Of a stretch of 57,173 nt of DNA, positions 50,262-57,173 are shown in pieces. The translations under genes and the position numbers were made by a program. The notes beneath the pieces were generated by a model. It was not told where the DNA came from, ran no database searches, and saw only the letters and a program-made list of their open reading frames with translations. Position 1 is the first letter of the stretch. Every line of letters starts with the position of its first letter. The DNA lies in NCBI GenBank assembly GCA_900541645.1, contig UQKQ01000011.1, forward strand, positions 1 through 57,173. Direction: 5' to 3'. This stretch comes from an uncultured Collinsella sp. (GTDB lineage: Bacteria > Actinomycetota > Coriobacteriia > Coriobacteriales > Coriobacteriaceae).

Positions 50262-50696
50262 TTACAAAAGCTCGGCCTTGATGGCGGGACTTTCTGCGAG
50301 CTGCTCGGCTGCCTTTTCGTCGGAGCTGTCGAGTGCTGCCAGACTGCGGTAGACCCACTCGTTGACCTGGGTGTTCTTGACGCCTGCGGTCTGCATAAGG
50401 GTGCCTACCTCGCGGATTGCTGCGAACAGATCGGCCTTGGGACCCGCGAGCTCGACCTCGATACCGTGGTAGGCGGCCACGCCGCGGTTCTCACTCACGT
50501 GGTCGATAAAGCCCTCGACGGTCTCAAGCTGCTGGGCGAGAGCTGCATCATCGTCAACGTCCAGCGCGACGAGTGCGTTCGATACCGTGAGGGCGGGATG
50601 TCCGCAGGGGACAAAGCCCTCGATGACATCCATAGCTTCGGTAATGGTTGAGCCCAGGCCTGCGAGGGCATCGACGAGTTGCTGCTTGGTATCCAT
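50262..50696 (-). CDS. Hypothetical protein, no family recognised
   Basis: A 144-residue acidic, soluble, helix-rich protein without signal peptide or membrane segment. One cysteine and histidine occur together in FVPCGHPALT (about 29-38). Composition is even and the SD is good (GAAAGGA before ATG), so it is a real gene. I recognise no domain. It is convergent with the PIN gene and divergent from the tmRNA gene, and no functional link is evident. Confidence 0.75.
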   Translation of the reverse strand: MDTKQQLVDALAGLGSTITEAMDVIEGFVPCGHPALTVSNALVALDVDDDAALAQQLETVEGFIDHVSENRGVAAYHGIEVELAGPKADLFAAIREVGTLMQTAGVKNTQVNEWVYRSLAALDSSDEKAAEQLAESPAIKAELL

Positions 50697-50935
50697 AACG
50701 GTCCTTTCGACGGGTCAATTTTGCTTGGCGAAAATATACGTGACGCGATCGGTAACAAAAGTGCGAAGTGCGGCGCACATTGGGGTCTTCACAGCTCGTG
50801 CATAGAACAGCTGTCCGCTTTCAGAACGTGGTAAGATAACACTCCACAAGCGGGGCTCGCCCCGTATGTTCCTTGAAAAGTCGACGGTTATCGGGTGTTT
50901 GCAGGCCCGATACCATCCAGACTTTCCCGACATTC

Positions 50936-51299
50936 GGGGGCGACTGGTTTCGACACGATAGCTCTGAGAGAGGAAGCAAGCCGAGGTCTCCTCGCCTCGT
51001 TAAACAGGGGTACCGTCAAATTGAATTGACAACAACTCTTCTTTTGAGCCTATGGCTCTCGCTGCTTAATTTATAGCGGCGCGTCAACCCGGTGATTTCC
51101 CCGACACCGGCGCGACGTCATCTTAGGGGAATGCTCCTGCGCACGTAATCGGTATGGCGCGGGCTAAGACCGAACCGGTTAGGACGTCGCGAGCGTGTCG
51201 CTGCGCGCAAGGCGTCCGAGACTAAACCAGCGACTGAGCTTGGAGATGCCAATCAGGGGGCTTTCGTGGACCGGAGTTCGATTCTCCGCGCCTCCACCA
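50936..51299 (+). ncRNA. ssrA: tmRNA
   Basis: The 5' end GGGGGCGACTGGTTTCGAC and 3' end GTTCGATTCTCCGCGCCTCCACCA are the hallmarks of tmRNA. The 5' GGGGGCG pairs with CGCCTCC to form the acceptor stem, and CCA is encoded. The tag frame GAC AAC AAC ... GCT GCT TAA (51028-51069) gives DNNSSFEPMALAA, ending in the protease-recognised ALAA. It rescues stalled ribosomes with SmpB. A terminator follows at 51311. An antisense frame over it is not a gene. Confidence 0.97.
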
Positions 51300-51310
51300 T
51301 AAGTAACAGG

Positions 51311-51345
51311 CAGGTAGATATTCGTATCTACCTGTCTTTTTATTT
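51311..51345 (+). terminator. Rho-independent terminator of ssrA
   Basis: CAGGTAGATA, TTCG loop, TATCTACCTG, then TCTTTTTATTT. Confidence 0.92.
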
Positions 51346-51350
51346 CTAGT

Positions 51351-51602
51351 CCGTACCGCGGAGAATCGAACTCTGTGCAGGGCGCGGGCGTTAAGCAAAC
51401 GCGAAGCGTTTGTAGCCCGCGGGCGAGGGCGGCGGCAGCCGGCCGAAGCCGGTGCAGCAAATACGCGGATTCTTCGCGCAAAGCTTCAGCCCAATATAGA
51501 TGCGATGTTTATCGAATTTCAGCTGGCCTCGCCCAGCATCAACGGATCCCCCGTACCGCGGAGAATCGAACTCTATGCAGGGCGCGGGCGTAAAGAAAAC
51601 GC
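51351..51602. repeat. Two 52-nt direct repeats containing an inverted tmRNA T-arm sequence
   Basis: Copies begin at 51351 and 51551, exactly 200 bp apart, and match at about 49 of 52 positions. Both start CCGTACCGCGGAGAATCGAA. CGCGGAGAATCGAACTC within each is the reverse complement of the tmRNA 3' end (T-arm and acceptor strand), a 17-nt match. The 148 bp between copies hold nothing I can identify. Confidence 0.7.
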
Positions 51603-51614
51603 CTCAGTGACGCA

Positions 51615-51824
51615 GAGTGGGACGCGTTTTCCCAATGACTGCCCAGGCGGAAACCGCATCCCGGAATCTAAGCTCGGAATGGGATACATTTTCCGGATGA
51701 CGCCTCAAGTGGAAGCTGCGACCCGGAATCGAGCCGTAGAGTGGGACATGCTTTCCCCATGGCAACCCAGGCGGAAAGCGCATCCCGGAATCGCCCCTCA
51801 GAACGGGACGTGCTTTCCGCCAGC
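51615..51824 (+). repeat. 62-nt tandem repeat array (3.4 units), each able to fold as a hairpin
   Basis: Units start at 51615, 51677, 51739 and 51801 (GAGTGGGAC, GAATGGGAT, GAGTGGGAC, GAACGGGAC): the period is exactly 62. Each contains TTTTCC or CTTTCC, later GGAAA or GGAAG, and ends CCCGGAATC. Within a unit GGGACATGCTTTCC can pair with GGAAAGCGCATCCC. The array ends about 80 bp before the patatin-like gene. No known RNA family is recognised. Confidence 0.75.
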
Positions 51825-51907
51825 CGCCCCCTCAACTCCAAAACCCATGCGCCCTCCATTCCAAAACTGGGTAGAAGAAAGCCAAAACGCAATCGCAGGA
51901 GGTCAAT

Positions 51908-52813
51908 ATGACTGCAGAAGATAAGGCAAAGAACGCCGGCAAGGTCGCGCTCGTCTTGGAGGGTGGCAGTTTTCGTGGGCAGTTTACCGCCGGCGTGCTC
52001 GACGTTCTCATGGAGGCCGGTGTCGAAATTCCGGCGGTGTACGGCGTTTCGGCCGGTGCGCTCAACGGCGTCAACTACAAGTCGCACCAGATCGGTCGCG
52101 TCAATCGCATCAACCTGACCTTCTGCAATGACAACCGCTACATGGGTGCCGCATCCTTCGCATCCACGGGCTCCATCGTGGGTTACGACTTTATCTTCAA
52201 CGATATCCAGGACCGCCTGGATCCCTTTGATAACGAGACGTTCGACGCCAGCCCTATCGAGATGTACGCCGTCGCGACGGACATGCTGTTTGGAACCGCT
52301 GCCTACCTGCCGGTCAAAAGCGCCGTGCTCGACCTCGATGCCGTGCGTGCCTCGACGTCGCTGCCGCTGGTGACGCCGCCGGTCGAGATCGACGGGCACA
52401 AATACGTCGACGGCGGCGTAGCCGATTCGGTCCCCATCGAGCACGTGCTGGAGGAGGCGGGCTTCGATCGCGCGGTTGTCATTGTCACGCAGGACCGCTC
52501 GTACGAGAAAAAGCCCTACGAGTTTATGCCTGCCGCGCGCGCCCGCTATGTCGACTACCCCTATCTGCTCGAGGCTATCGAGACGCGCCACGACCGCTAT
52601 AACCTCCAGCGCATGCACCTGTGGAAGTATGAGCGCGAGGGCCGCGCGCTGGTCATTGCTCCGCAAAAGCCGGTCGAGGTCGGCCATGTCGAGCACGATC
52701 CGGCAAAGCTTTTGGACCTGTATATCCAGGGCCGTCAGGAGGCAAAGCGCTTGCTGGGAGATATCGAGGCGTTTGTCGAGCGTCAACGCTGCGACATCAC
52801 GGCTCGTGGATGA
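51908..52813 (+). CDS. Patatin-like phospholipase family protein
   Basis: A 301-residue predicted lipid acyl hydrolase of the RssA/YjjU type. The oxyanion loop is EGGSFRGQFTAGVLD (18-32). The nucleophile is S48 in GVSAG and the dyad aspartate is D168 in VDGGVADS. No signal peptide or membrane segment is seen, so it is probably cytosolic. The substrate is unknown. AGGAGG precedes the ATG closely (GCAGGAGGTCAAT). Its leader contains the 62-nt hairpin array if transcription starts upstream of it. Confidence 0.92.
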   Translation: MTAEDKAKNAGKVALVLEGGSFRGQFTAGVLDVLMEAGVEIPAVYGVSAGALNGVNYKSHQIGRVNRINLTFCNDNRYMGAASFASTGSIVGYDFIFNDIQDRLDPFDNETFDASPIEMYAVATDMLFGTAAYLPVKSAVLDLDAVRASTSLPLVTPPVEIDGHKYVDGGVADSVPIEHVLEEAGFDRAVVIVTQDRSYEKKPYEFMPAARARYVDYPYLLEAIETRHDRYNLQRMHLWKYEREGRALVIAPQKPVEVGHVEHDPAKLLDLYIQGRQEAKRLLGDIEAFVERQRCDITARG

Positions 52814-52944
52814 CATGTGCAGAAACTCTGGTCGGAGCCAAAATACCTGTTGACTCGTACGGCGAGCGGGGTAATATGGACGGGTTACTTGCAGAGCCCC
52901 GTGAATCTCTGTAACAACACGTACTGTAACATGGAGGAGTCTAA

Positions 52945-53388
52945 GTGATTTCGAAATCGACTCACTACGCCAAGCAGGGCGAGGTCCAGCGCAACTGGGT
53001 TCTCGTCGACGCCGATGGTGCTGTCCTGGGCCGTCTTGCCACCCAGATCGCAATGATCCTGCGCGGTAAGAACAAGCCCCAGTTCACGCCCAACAGCGAC
53101 TGCGGCGACTTCGTTGTCGTCATCAACGCCGATAAGGTCCAGCTTACCGGTAACAAGGCCGACACGAAGACCTATTATCGCCACAGCGGCTACAACGGCG
53201 GCCTCAAGGCTGAGAGCTTCCGCCAGGCTATGGAGAAGCACCCGGAGAAGGTCATCGAGCGCGCCGTTCGCGGTATGCTGCCCAAGACCACCCTCGGCCG
53301 TGCCCAGATGACCAAGCTTAAGGTCTACGCTGGTGCCGAGCATCCGCATGCTGCCCAGAACCCCACGAAGATTGAGCTGGAGGCTTAA
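52945..53388 (+). CDS. rplM: 50S ribosomal protein L13
   Basis: A 147-residue uL13 with KSTHYAKQGEVQRNWVLVDADGAVLGRLATQIA and the family end LKVYAGAEHPHAAQNPTKIEL. It is an early assembly protein of the large subunit. The start is GTG 52945 behind GGAGGAG. It pairs with rpsI 2 bp downstream, the usual rplM-rpsI operon. Confidence 0.98.
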   Translation: MISKSTHYAKQGEVQRNWVLVDADGAVLGRLATQIAMILRGKNKPQFTPNSDCGDFVVVINADKVQLTGNKADTKTYYRHSGYNGGLKAESFRQAMEKHPEKVIERAVRGMLPKTTLGRAQMTKLKVYAGAEHPHAAQNPTKIELEA

Positions 53389-53390
53389 AG

Positions 53391-53786
<396 letters not shown>

Positions 53787-53816
53787 GGTTTTATCTCCTT
53801 TCGAGATACAATGTAC

Positions 53817-53859
53817 AAGCGGGGCCTGCCGATTCCTCGGCGGGTCCCGCTTTTCTTTT
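53817..53859 (+). terminator. Rho-independent terminator of rplM-rpsI
   Basis: AAGCGGG..CTGCCGA and TCGGCGGG.CCCGCTT stem with a TTCC loop, then TTTTCTTTTT. Confidence 0.88.
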
Positions 53860-53909
53860 TCGACTAGGGCGGGCGGTTGTATATCGCCTGCTAGGGAAGG
53901 AGCGATCCT

Positions 53910-55247
53910 ATGCCCCAGAACATCTTCGGTACCGACGGCGTCCGTGGCGTCGCCAATGCCGACCTCTCGTGCGACCTCGCGTTTCGCCTGGGCCGCGCGG
54001 CGACCAAGTTCCTTGGCCCGGACATCTGCATCGGCCGCGACACGCGCCTTTCGGGTACCATGCTCGAGAGTGCTCTGACCGCTGGCATTATGGCAGAGGG
54101 CGGCCGTCCGCATTGCTGCGGCGTTATCCCTACGCCGGCCGTGGCGCTGCTCACCGTCCAAAACGAGCTCGACGGTGGCATCGTCATCTCCGCTTCGCAC
54201 AATCCGCCGGAGTTCAACGGCATCAAGTTCTTTAGCCGCAAGGGCATGAAGCTTCCCGATGCTGTCGAGGAAGAGATCAGCGCCTGGGTCATGTCCGAGG
54301 AGGCCATGGCTGCCGACACGCTGCCGACCGGCGCCGGTGTGGGTCACATCATCAAGATGAAAGACGCCCGCAAGGCCTATGTCGATCATGCCATCAGCAC
54401 GCTCGACGGCCTTAAGCTCGATGGCCTGGTTGTTGCCGTCGACTGCGGCCACGGTGCTTCCTGCCAGACCACGCCCGCTGCGCTGCAGCGCCTGGGCGCC
54501 ACGGTCCATGCCATCAACACTGATTACTGCGGCACCGACATTAACGTTGAGTGCGGCTCCACTCACCTTGAGCCCCTGCGCGAGCTCGTGCTGCGCACCC
54601 ACGCCGATATCGGCCTGGCCCACGACGGCGACGCCGACCGCGTGCTGTTCGTCGACGGCGAGGGCAATGAGATCGACGGTGACTACATCCTGGCTATCTG
54701 CGGTTCTGACCTCGCCGCCCGCGGCAAGCTCGCCAACTCCGAGATCGTCTCGACCGTCATGTGCAACCTTGGCTTCTCCATCGCTATGAAGGAGCAGGGC
54801 TTCGAGATGGTTCAGACCGCCGTGGGGGACCGCTACGTTTTGGAGCGCATGCTCGCGGATGGCGCCGTCATCGGCGGCGAACAGTCCGGCCACATCATCT
54901 TCCTGGAGCACAACACCACCGGTGACGGCCTGGTGACGGCTCTGCAGCTGCTGGCCGTGCTCAAGCGCACCGGTCGTACCCTCACTGATCTTGCCGGCAT
55001 CATGAAGAAGTACCCGCAGGTACTCGTCAACGTGCATTCCGACAACAAGGCTGGTCTGGACGATTGCCAGCCCATCTGGGATGCTGTCGCTGCTGCCGAG
55101 AAGGAACTTGACGGCCGCGGTCGCATTCTGGTGCGTCCGAGCGGTACCGAGCCGCTGGTCCGCGTTATGGCCGAGGCCGAGACGCACGAGCTGACCCAGC
55201 GCGTTGTTGACGACATCGTCGAGGTTGTCAAGCGCGAACTTCCCTAA
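53910..55247 (+). CDS. glmM: Phosphoglucosamine mutase
   Basis: A 445-residue alpha-D-phosphohexomutase. It has FGTDGVRGVAN at the start, the phosphoserine loop ISASHNPP (S96), the Mg-binding DGDADR and the sugar-binding GEQSGH. The C-terminal phosphate-binding RPSGTEPLVRVMAE is also present. It interconverts glucosamine-6-P and glucosamine-1-P for peptidoglycan precursor synthesis. It lies close to nagB, which acts on glucosamine-6-P in the other direction. GGAAGGAG precedes the ATG. Confidence 0.97.
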   Translation: MPQNIFGTDGVRGVANADLSCDLAFRLGRAATKFLGPDICIGRDTRLSGTMLESALTAGIMAEGGRPHCCGVIPTPAVALLTVQNELDGGIVISASHNPPEFNGIKFFSRKGMKLPDAVEEEISAWVMSEEAMAADTLPTGAGVGHIIKMKDARKAYVDHAISTLDGLKLDGLVVAVDCGHGASCQTTPAALQRLGATVHAINTDYCGTDINVECGSTHLEPLRELVLRTHADIGLAHDGDADRVLFVDGEGNEIDGDYILAICGSDLAARGKLANSEIVSTVMCNLGFSIAMKEQGFEMVQTAVGDRYVLERMLADGAVIGGEQSGHIIFLEHNTTGDGLVTALQLLAVLKRTGRTLTDLAGIMKKYPQVLVNVHSDNKAGLDDCQPIWDAVAAAEKELDGRGRILVRPSGTEPLVRVMAEAETHELTQRVVDDIVEVVKRELP

Positions 55248-55318
55248 TGGTCAAAAACGAGTGCCAAGTGGTAAACTGTTAAGGCTATTTTGGGCGATTG
55301 GTATGTCCGAGGGGGAGC

Positions 55319-55816
55319 ATGTTCACTAAAGTCCTAAGGTCTTTTGGTATGCGTGGTCGAGTCCTTACGCTGGATGCTCCCATCTCGGGCGACGTCATTC
55401 CGCTTTCCGAGGTAAACGACCAGACATTTGCCACCGGCCTTTTGGGCCAGGGCGTGGCGATTCAGCCTACCGGCACGCGTGTGATTGCACCGGCTGATGC
55501 CAAGGTCGAGGCCATTTTTCCCACGGGACACGCTGTTGCGCTTAACACGGTCGATGGCTTGGACGTGCTCATCCACGTTGGTTTGGACACTGTTCAGCTT
55601 GAGGGCAAGCACTTTACCGTACATGCGCAAGTGGGCGACATCGTCCATAAGGGCGATGTGCTCATTGAGTTCGATCGCGAGGCAATTGCTGCCGAGGGCT
55701 ACGATGTGACGGTTCCCATCTTGGTGTGCAACTCTGTTGAGTTTTCGAGCATCAAGGGTTCCGTTGGCGTGCATGTCGAAGAGATGGACCAGCTCATCGT
55801 TGCTCGCGAGCGCTAA
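55319..55816 (+). CDS. crr: PTS glucose-type EIIA component
   Basis: A 165-residue EIIA(Glc). It has APISGDVIPLSEVND, the phosphorylated H86 in VLIHVGLDTVQLEGKHF and GDVLIEFD. The protein relays phosphate from HPr to an EIIBC and can act in catabolite control. No EIIBC is in the window, so it serves permeases elsewhere. ATG 55319 follows GAGGGGGAGC. An in-frame start upstream at 55298 lacks an SD. Confidence 0.95.
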   Translation: MFTKVLRSFGMRGRVLTLDAPISGDVIPLSEVNDQTFATGLLGQGVAIQPTGTRVIAPADAKVEAIFPTGHAVALNTVDGLDVLIHVGLDTVQLEGKHFTVHAQVGDIVHKGDVLIEFDREAIAAEGYDVTVPILVCNSVEFSSIKGSVGVHVEEMDQLIVARER

Positions 55817-55856
55817 CAAGTGCACGTGGCCATTAGCCTACAATTCAAACACGTTT

Positions 55857-56088
55857 ACGGAGGGCGCCCTTGAAAGAGGACGCCCTCCGTGGCAAGATGG
55901 GATTTGTCCGAAGCTAAAAGGCTTCGGGTCACCGTGGACGGGCAGGGGCCTCGACGCGGCTAGACACGAGACACATACATTACGCGACCTCGCCCTGGTG
56001 GCCGCACACGTTGGTTGCGGCCGACGCGGGCCGCTGGCAAGTGCTTGTAAGGGGAGCCTTGCCTCTCTTGTACGAGAAAGGACGCGTA
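55857..56088 (+). promoter_or_regulatory. Hairpin after crr and structured nagB leader
   Basis: ACGGAGGGCG (55857-55866) and CGCCCTCCGT (55881-55890) form a perfect stem without a T-run. The following ~200 bp before nagB contain several further stems (for example CCGAAGC/GCTTCGG near 55908-55928 and GGCCGCA/TGCGGCC near 56000-56022). No known riboswitch or ribozyme class is recognised. Confidence 0.4.
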
Positions 56089-56817
56089 ATGAAGATCATT
56101 AAAGCTAAAGACTACGAGGATATGAGCCGCAAGGCAGCCAATATCATCTCGGCGCAGGTTATTCTCAAGCCCGACTGCGTGCTGGGCCTTGCCACCGGCT
56201 CCACCCCGATCGGTGCCTACAAGCAGCTCGCTGCTTGGTACGAGAAGGGCGACGTCGACTTTGCCGAGGTCAGCACCTACAACCTGGACGAGTATCGCGG
56301 CCTTTCGCACGACGATCCCCAGAGCTATCACTACTTCATGCGTGAGAACTTCTTCGATCACATCAACATCGACCTGAACAACACGCATGTGCCCGACGGT
56401 TCCAACCCCGACGCCGCCGCTGCCTGCTCTGAGTACGACAAGATCGTCGCCGCCGCCGGTTACCCGGATCTGCAGCTGCTCGGCATTGGCAACAACGGCC
56501 ACATCGGCTTCAACGAGCCCGATGACCACTTCTCCAAGGGCACGCACTGCGTCGACCTCACCGAGAGCACCATTCAGGCCAACAGCCGCCTGTTCGACAG
56601 CATCGACGACGTTCCCCGTCAGGCCTACACCATGGGCACCCAGACCATCATGTATGCCCGCATGATCCTGGTCGTCGCCAACGGCGAGGCCAAGGCTCAG
56701 GCCGTGCATGACATGTGCTATGGCCCGGTTACGCCCGCGTGCCCGGCTTCGATCCTGCAGCTGCACACCAACTGCGTTGTCGTTGCCGACGAGGCCGCCC
56801 TTTCGCTCTGCGAGTAG
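56089..56817 (+). CDS. nagB: Glucosamine-6-phosphate deaminase
   Basis: A 242-residue NagB. It has LGLATGSTPIGAYKQL, the YNLDEYRGL motif with the catalytic aspartate and GIGNNGHIGFNEP with the active-site histidine. It converts glucosamine-6-P to fructose-6-P and ammonia. ATG 56089 has GAGAAAGGA. The frame is open upstream to 56011 within the structured leader. A terminator follows. Confidence 0.97.
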   Translation: MKIIKAKDYEDMSRKAANIISAQVILKPDCVLGLATGSTPIGAYKQLAAWYEKGDVDFAEVSTYNLDEYRGLSHDDPQSYHYFMRENFFDHINIDLNNTHVPDGSNPDAAAACSEYDKIVAAAGYPDLQLLGIGNNGHIGFNEPDDHFSKGTHCVDLTESTIQANSRLFDSIDDVPRQAYTMGTQTIMYARMILVVANGEAKAQAVHDMCYGPVTPACPASILQLHTNCVVVADEAALSLCE

Positions 56818-56849
56818 CGCGAATCCTGCATCTCGACATAGCCTTGCCT

Positions 56850-56878
56850 AAGGCCTCCGCTTTGCGGGGGCCTTTTTG
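56850..56878 (+). terminator. Rho-independent terminator of nagB
   Basis: AAGGCCTCCGC and GCGGGGGCCTT stem with a TTT loop, followed by TTTTT. Confidence 0.9.
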
Positions 56879-56912
56879 TTATCCCTCTCCGCCCGCTTGA
56901 CCAAAATCTTGC

Positions 56913-57173
56913 GGCTTATAGGACAAAATGTGTGTCCACTTTAGGGGCATCGGCGCAGGTCGATGCCCCTTTTTCAGCCGTTTAAATTCCGTGCCCGCTT
57001 TTAACCACTCGGACAGAATGTGTGTCCGGTTGCCTATCGTTCCCGCCGGTAGATACCCTTTTCCGGAACCGTTAAACACCCTTTCGGAAGAGGTGTCCAT
57101 GAAGGCCGTTTATTGCCCCTACTGCGGCGGTCGGACCAAGCGCAACGGCAGGACCTCATCGGGGTCCCAGCGG
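56913..57173 (+). mobile_element. Left end of an insertion sequence
   Basis: Bases 56913-56937 are the exact reverse complement of 51-75, so this is the other end of the same IS family. Within it GGACAAAATGTGTGTCC (56921-56937) recurs as GGACAGAATGTGTGTCC at 57011-57027, 90 bp inside. That is a subterminal direct copy that may be a second transposase-binding site. The element is cut by the window edge. Confidence 0.8.
57099..57173 (+). CDS. IS transposase, N-terminal fragment
   Basis: The first 25 residues (MKAVYCPYCGGRTKRNGRTS...) form one half of a zinc ribbon (CPYC), seen at the start of transposases such as the IS1249/IS256-like and ISL3-like groups. GGAAGAGG precedes the ATG. The gene is truncated by the window edge, not by mutation. 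Confidence 0.75.
   Translation, partial: MKAVYCPYCGGRTKRNGRTSSGSQR

Noticed and set aside
51179..51481. Minus-strand frame of about 100 codons across the tmRNA 3' end
   Set aside because: It is antisense to ssrA and its terminator, and the predicted peptide is just the translated complement of the tmRNA.
51615..51824. CRISPR array
   Set aside because: The units are 62 nt, diverged along their length with no alternation of constant repeat and unique spacer, and no cas gene is present.
51505..51924. Plus-strand frame of 139 codons across the 62-nt repeats
   Set aside because: 62 is not a multiple of 3, so the repeats are read in shifting frames. The product has no domain, and the patatin SD/ATG lies inside its end.

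Overview
The window looks like a chromosomal piece of a Collinsella-type member of the Coriobacteriia (Actinomycetota). Support for this: GC-rich DNA with strong SD-led genes, GTG and TTG starts, a tmRNA tag ending in ALAA, an actinobacterial-type GlnR-like orphan regulator beside glnA, a GatCAB amidotransferase operon, a sortase-assembled pilus locus, and rplM-rpsI-glmM-nagB housekeeping genes. The species call is inference. Both edges lie inside copies of the same insertion sequence in the same orientation, so the window may be an assembly contig bounded by a repeat.

Layout. 1-3.6 kb: IS right end, then a feoA-feoA-feoB ferrous iron uptake operon with a small Cys-rich FeoB-associated protein. 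3.6-12.3 kb: an old-yellow-enzyme-type flavin oxidoreductase, a Schlafen/AlbA_2 regulator behind a long inverted repeat, GntR and LacI regulators, a hybrid toxin-antitoxin pair (RelB/DinJ-nucleotidyltransferase fusion plus HepT), and glnA with a GlnR-like regulator. 12.4-23 kb: HtrA protease, a 203-bp MITE-like element, ligA, a MATE exporter with a MerR regulator, and a heterodimeric ABC exporter. 23-29.4 kb: a predicted PD-(D/E)XK nuclease bracketed by 65-nt repeats, moaA, a moaC-mobB fusion, an MFS transporter and a HAD phosphatase. 29.5-38.3 kb: a pilus locus (beta-helix adhesin, two isopeptide pilins, class C sortase) with a G9 tract in the adhesin gene and a C9 tract between the pilin genes. 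38.5-42.2 kb: gatCAB. 42.3-49.6 kb: an AraC regulator divergent from a YbtPQ/IrtAB-like ABC pair, then a DUF6110-type small protein with a P1B-type metal ATPase. 49.7-57.2 kb: a PIN protein, an unknown protein, tmRNA, a 62-nt tandem hairpin array, a patatin-like lipase, rplM-rpsI, glmM, a PTS EIIA(Glc), nagB, and the left end of the IS.

Intergenic space is unusually structured. One repeat family is a 65-nt element with 19-bp terminal inverted repeats (four copies). Another is a set of short palindromes carrying a GGGACAG-like core in the loop but with several different stem sequences (about ten copies). Most sit just after stop codons, as 3'-end elements would. Two operons with probable metal or siderophore links (the ABC pair and the P1B ATPase) share the palindromic core GTNAGCCATGGCTNAC, suggesting a common regulator.

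The strongest candidates for something new are the RelB/DinJ-MNT fusion with HepT, the homopolymer tracts in the pilus locus, and the 62-nt tandem hairpin array next to ssrA.
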